Shown here: in pieces, positions 61,471 through 64,000 of the stretch
Layout: each line of letters starts with the position of its first letter
Numbering within the stretch: the first letter of the stretch is position 1
Assembly (NCBI RefSeq): GCF_035573695.1
Contig: NZ_CP121694.1
Coordinates: 844,501 to 908,500, forward strand
Source: Metallumcola ferriviriculae
GTDB lineage: Bacteria > Bacillota > JADQBR01
DNA length: 64,000 nucleotides
Direction of reading: 5' to 3'
Notes under the pieces: model-generated
The model's input: the letters and a program-made list of their open reading frames with translations, nothing else
What the model was told of the DNA's origin: nothing
Databases searched by the model: none
Made by a program: the position numbers and the translations under genes

Positions 61471-62172
61471 ATGGCTGGAAAGACTTGGGTAATACTGCTC
61501 GGGGGCTTATTGGTCGGTTTTTTTGCGGCTTTTTTGTTAGTACCAGTGCTTTCACCCCAGTATGCAGGAAAGCCGATCGGTTTAAGCAACCAGTGGGGGG
61601 CGGGGATGATGCCCCGGGGATATATGGCACCTAATGGCAGTTACAGCCAGACAGCTCCGGGCGGTAATTACCCATGGATGGGATATGGTATGATGGGCCA
61701 GGGTATGATGGGTAACGGCATGATGGTCGTACCCGGGGCGAATAACGGTTTTGGTGCGCAGAACTTAACTGTCCCATCGCAATTTAATTCAAACGGTCAG
61801 CAAATCTATTTTACCGGCACAAGCAGATCAGGTAGGCCCATAGGTGCAAGGATGATGGGCATGCAGATGGTGGATATGCGTATGGGCTGTGCGTACTGCC
61901 ATGGTGATAAAGGTCAGGGAAGCACTATTACGATGCCTATGGGCACTTGGAAAACACCGCGCATCTCTTATAACTACCTGACGCAAACCGACCACGGTCA
62001 GAATATGGAGAGTGCGGAAAGGCATGAAGCGTATACTGACAGAACCCTTAAAAGAGCAATTGTGGACGGTGCGAATCCTGACGGGGAAACACTGGAATTC
62101 CCCATGCCCCGTTGGAGTATGAGCGATTCTGATTTAAATGACATTGTCAATTATTTAAAGAAATTACCATAG
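61471..62172 (+). CDS. Membrane-anchored Met-rich c-type cytochrome
   Basis: 233 aa behind AAAGGAGG. An N-terminal helix (WVILLGGLLVGFFAAFLLVP) anchors it outside. A Met/Gly-rich stretch (GMMGQGMMGNGMMVV) leads to a class I haem c site C140-AYC143-H144, with a distal Met in MPRWSMSDSDLND. Haem would be attached outside the membrane. Role in extracellular electron transfer or metal sensing is open. Confidence 0.85.
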   Translation: MAGKTWVILLGGLLVGFFAAFLLVPVLSPQYAGKPIGLSNQWGAGMMPRGYMAPNGSYSQTAPGGNYPWMGYGMMGQGMMGNGMMVVPGANNGFGAQNLTVPSQFNSNGQQIYFTGTSRSGRPIGARMMGMQMVDMRMGCAYCHGDKGQGSTITMPMGTWKTPRISYNYLTQTDHGQNMESAERHEAYTDRTLKRAIVDGANPDGETLEFPMPRWSMSDSDLNDIVNYLKKLP

Positions 62173-62288
62173 TGGGTATGGACCTGCCCTATCTGTGGGG
62201 CGGGTCTTTTTTATCGGAAAAGAAAAACAGGAAAAAGCGTCCTTTTGCAGAATATTCGTAATAGGATATTAGTAAGGGGTTGATTGCC

Positions 62289-62933
62289 TTGTTTGTCGAA
62301 GATATAATGCGTAAAAAATTAATTACCATTAAAATGGAGCAGACCATACTGCACGCGCTGCAGTTAATAAAAGTTAACCGTATTAGGCATTTGCCCGTCC
62401 TTCATAATGGGGAATTGGTAGGTATTGTCTCAGACCGGGATTTGCGCGATGTCAGTCCGTCGGTACTCCTTAACGAACATTCGTTCATTTTGCAAAATAC
62501 TTCGGTCAAGCAAATAATGAAGCATGAGGTTATCGTTATTCATCCGCTTGATTATTTGGAGGATGCCGTCAAACTGATGTATGATCACAGGATTGGCTGT
62601 TTGCCGGTCACTAGGAACGACCGATTGGTGGGTATTGTTACTGAGACAGACTTGCTTCGGGCATTGATTGAATTAACCGGTTCCACCGAGCCGGGTTCTA
62701 CCCTGGAAATCCGTGTGCCTGAACGCTACGGTCCGCTGGCGGAAATTACTAAGATTGTCAAGAATAATAAAGTAAGTATTAACAGCTGTTTTATCCGCCC
62801 TGACCAATCACCGCAATACCGCCTCATTGTGATGAGGTTGAAGACCATTGATCCAGCGAACATTATTCAAGAGATTCAACAGGCAGGATATCAGGTTCTC
62901 CGTCCGCTGGTAGGAGGGGATATTGATGAGTAG
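62289..62933 (+). CDS. acuB: CBS-CBS-ACT protein (AcuB-like)
   Basis: 214 aa; TTG 62289 is preferred as AAGGGG lies nine bases ahead (an in-frame TTG at 62280 has no room). Two CBS repeats (RHLPVLHNGELVGIVSDRDL and GCLPVTRNDRLVGIVTETDL) and a C-terminal ACT-like segment. It lies four codons into acuC and pairs with it as in acu operons, so it likely binds adenine nucleotides and steers acetoin/acetate metabolism. Confidence 0.85.
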   Translation: MFVEDIMRKKLITIKMEQTILHALQLIKVNRIRHLPVLHNGELVGIVSDRDLRDVSPSVLLNEHSFILQNTSVKQIMKHEVIVIHPLDYLEDAVKLMYDHRIGCLPVTRNDRLVGIVTETDLLRALIELTGSTEPGSTLEIRVPERYGPLAEITKIVKNNKVSINSCFIRPDQSPQYRLIVMRLKTIDPANIIQEIQQAGYQVLRPLVGGDIDE

Positions 62934-64000
62934 CAACCCCTGTCTGATTTATGTGCCGGAACTTTTGCAATATAACTTTGGGCCGCAGCATCCATTTAAC
63001 CCGCTGCGGTTAAAGCTAACCATAGATTTAATAGACCAGTTGGGGCTTTTAACACCAACACTACTTTATCCGCCGGAATCCGCTGTGGATGCAGACCTGC
63101 ATACTGTTCATGACCGTCACTACGTGGATGCGGTTAAGAAAGCGGGCGATACGGGTGAAGCGGAACCTCAGGATACCCAGTATTATGAATTAGGCACAGA
63201 AGATAACCCGGTCTTTTCCGGTATGCATCATGCTTCACTGCTGCTGGTAGGGGGGACACTAACCGGTGCAAAAAGAATTGCTTCGGGTAAAGCAGACCAC
63301 GTGCTTAATTTTTCCGGTGGTTTACATCATGCAGTAAGGGCTAAGGCTTCGGGCTTTTGCATTTATAATGATCTCGCTGTAGCTATTTCTTATCTTCGCA
63401 GCCAGGGGATGCGGGTCGCTTATGTGGACATAGATGCCCATCATGGGGACGGGGTGCAGTGGTTATTCTATGATGACCCAGAGGTTCTGACTATTTCTTT
63501 TCATGAATCCGGGAAATTCCTTTTCCCGGGAACAGGGACGGTATATGAACGTGGCAGTAAAGCAGGGTTTGGCTATTCGTTAAATATACCATTAGAGCCC
63601 TTTACCCAAGACCAAAGTTTTAAAGAAGTGTTGGACATGGTGCTGCCTGTAGCGTTAGAGCAATTTAGACCGGATGTAATCGTCAGCCAGCATGGCTGTG
63701 ATGGCCATGAATTCGACCCATTGGCCCATCTTTCTTTTACAACAGAAGCTTATTCTTATGCTGCCAAGACAATACACCAATTGTCCCATCGGCTTTGCGA
63801 CGGTAGATGGCTGGCCACTGGGGGAGGCGGTTATGATTTTTGGCGGGTAGTGCCGCGGGTATGGACCCTACTTTGGGCGGAGATGATAGAAAAAGGTGAT
63901 TTGGTTGATATGCCGGGAGAGTGGTTGAAAAAATACGGCAAGCATTCGCCGGTGGCGTTACCGGAAATGGTATCTGATGACACGGAGGCATTTTCCCCAA
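62926..64000 (+). CDS. acuC: AcuC-like histone deacetylase-superfamily protein, runs past window end
   Basis: Open from ATG 62926 (ribosome site AGGAGGGGA, overlapping acuB by eight bases) to the window edge, so the end is unseen. Zinc-hydrolase motifs are clear: VLNFSGGLHHAVRAKASGFC, YVDIDAHHGDGVQWLFY, SFHESGKFLFPGTG and QHGCDGHEFDPL. It deacetylates lysine, e.g. on acetyl-CoA synthetase in known cases. Only about 358 residues are visible of an expected 370-400. Confidence 0.9.
   Translation, partial: MSSNPCLIYVPELLQYNFGPQHPFNPLRLKLTIDLIDQLGLLTPTLLYPPESAVDADLHTVHDRHYVDAVKKAGDTGEAEPQDTQYYELGTEDNPVFSGMHHASLLLVGGTLTGAKRIASGKADHVLNFSGGLHHAVRAKASGFCIYNDLAVAISYLRSQGMRVAYVDIDAHHGDGVQWLFYDDPEVLTISFHESGKFLFPGTGTVYERGSKAGFGYSLNIPLEPFTQDQSFKEVLDMVLPVALEQFRPDVIVSQHGCDGHEFDPLAHLSFTTEAYSYAAKTIHQLSHRLCDGRWLATGGGGYDFWRVVPRVWTLLWAEMIEKGDLVDMPGEWLKKYGKHSPVALPEMVSDDTEAFSP

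Noticed and set aside
1-64000. CRISPR arrays, rRNA or tRNA genes
   Set aside because: No regularly spaced repeats, rRNA words or convincing tRNA arms were seen; a covariance scan would be needed to be certain about tRNA.

Overview
The window looks like a chromosomal piece of an anaerobic, probably spore-forming Clostridia-type Firmicute (Peptococcales/Desulfotomaculum-like; inferred, not proven). The reasons are strong AGGAGG ribosome sites with GTG/TTG starts, moderate GC, NHLP peptide exporters, a split FeoB, a YaaH-like GH18, AcuB/AcuC, a fluoride riboswitch with a Fluc channel, LarA and Ald. No rRNA, tRNA or CRISPR array was recognised.

Region 1 (1-16.4 kb) is accessory. It opens with a cut IS3 element, then a relic of a REP-associated (Y1-type) transposase with two tandem 30-bp REP-like units, then a 7TM histidine kinase/NarL-type regulator pair. 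From 4.0 to 16.3 kb lies a peptide natural-product (RiPP) locus: an ECF sigma factor; a small protein that joins an anti-sigma-like N-terminus to a leader-like motif and a zinc ribbon; a Nif11-type precursor peptide; a radical SAM/SPASM maturase; and an export operon (lipoprotein binding protein, HlyD-like adaptor, C39 peptidase ABC exporter, second ABC exporter). Three promoters in the locus share the ECF-type pattern TGTAAT-N16/17-CGTATT, one before the precursor, one before the maturase and one before the export operon. An IS1182-family element with 7-bp target repeats has landed between the last two.

Region 2 (16.4-21.0 kb) is a copper-type operon: a CsoR-like operator, a small His/Cys/Met-rich membrane protein, a CopA P-type ATPase, then a small Cys protein, a radical SAM/SPASM enzyme with a fused PqqD-like domain, and a 20-residue peptide ending in CKCHASC. 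This reads as a second, very small RiPP system, possibly copper linked, and I regard it as the most novel item together with the ECF-controlled locus.

Region 3 (21-64 kb) is mostly housekeeping and catabolism: a secreted phosphodiester glycosidase; the feoA-feoB(N)-feoB(C)-mntR/dtxR ferrous iron operon; an ACR3/BASS permease and a ferredoxin; glycolate/lactate oxidase subunits divergent from a nickel lactate racemase and a LarA-like paralogue; a MacAB-type efflux operon; an aromatic acid exporter-like protein; a LipS1/LipS2-lipoate ligase cassette divergent from a TyrR-like sigma-54 activator, which precedes an alanine dehydrogenase with a good -24/-12 promoter; fluoride channel; Mrp ATPase; MBL hydrolase; D-amino acid aminotransferase; GH18 protein; GGDEF/HD-GYP sensor; a glycosidase with a dead/active nitrilase pair; a methyltransferase; a Met-rich cytochrome c; and acuB with acuC running off the right edge.
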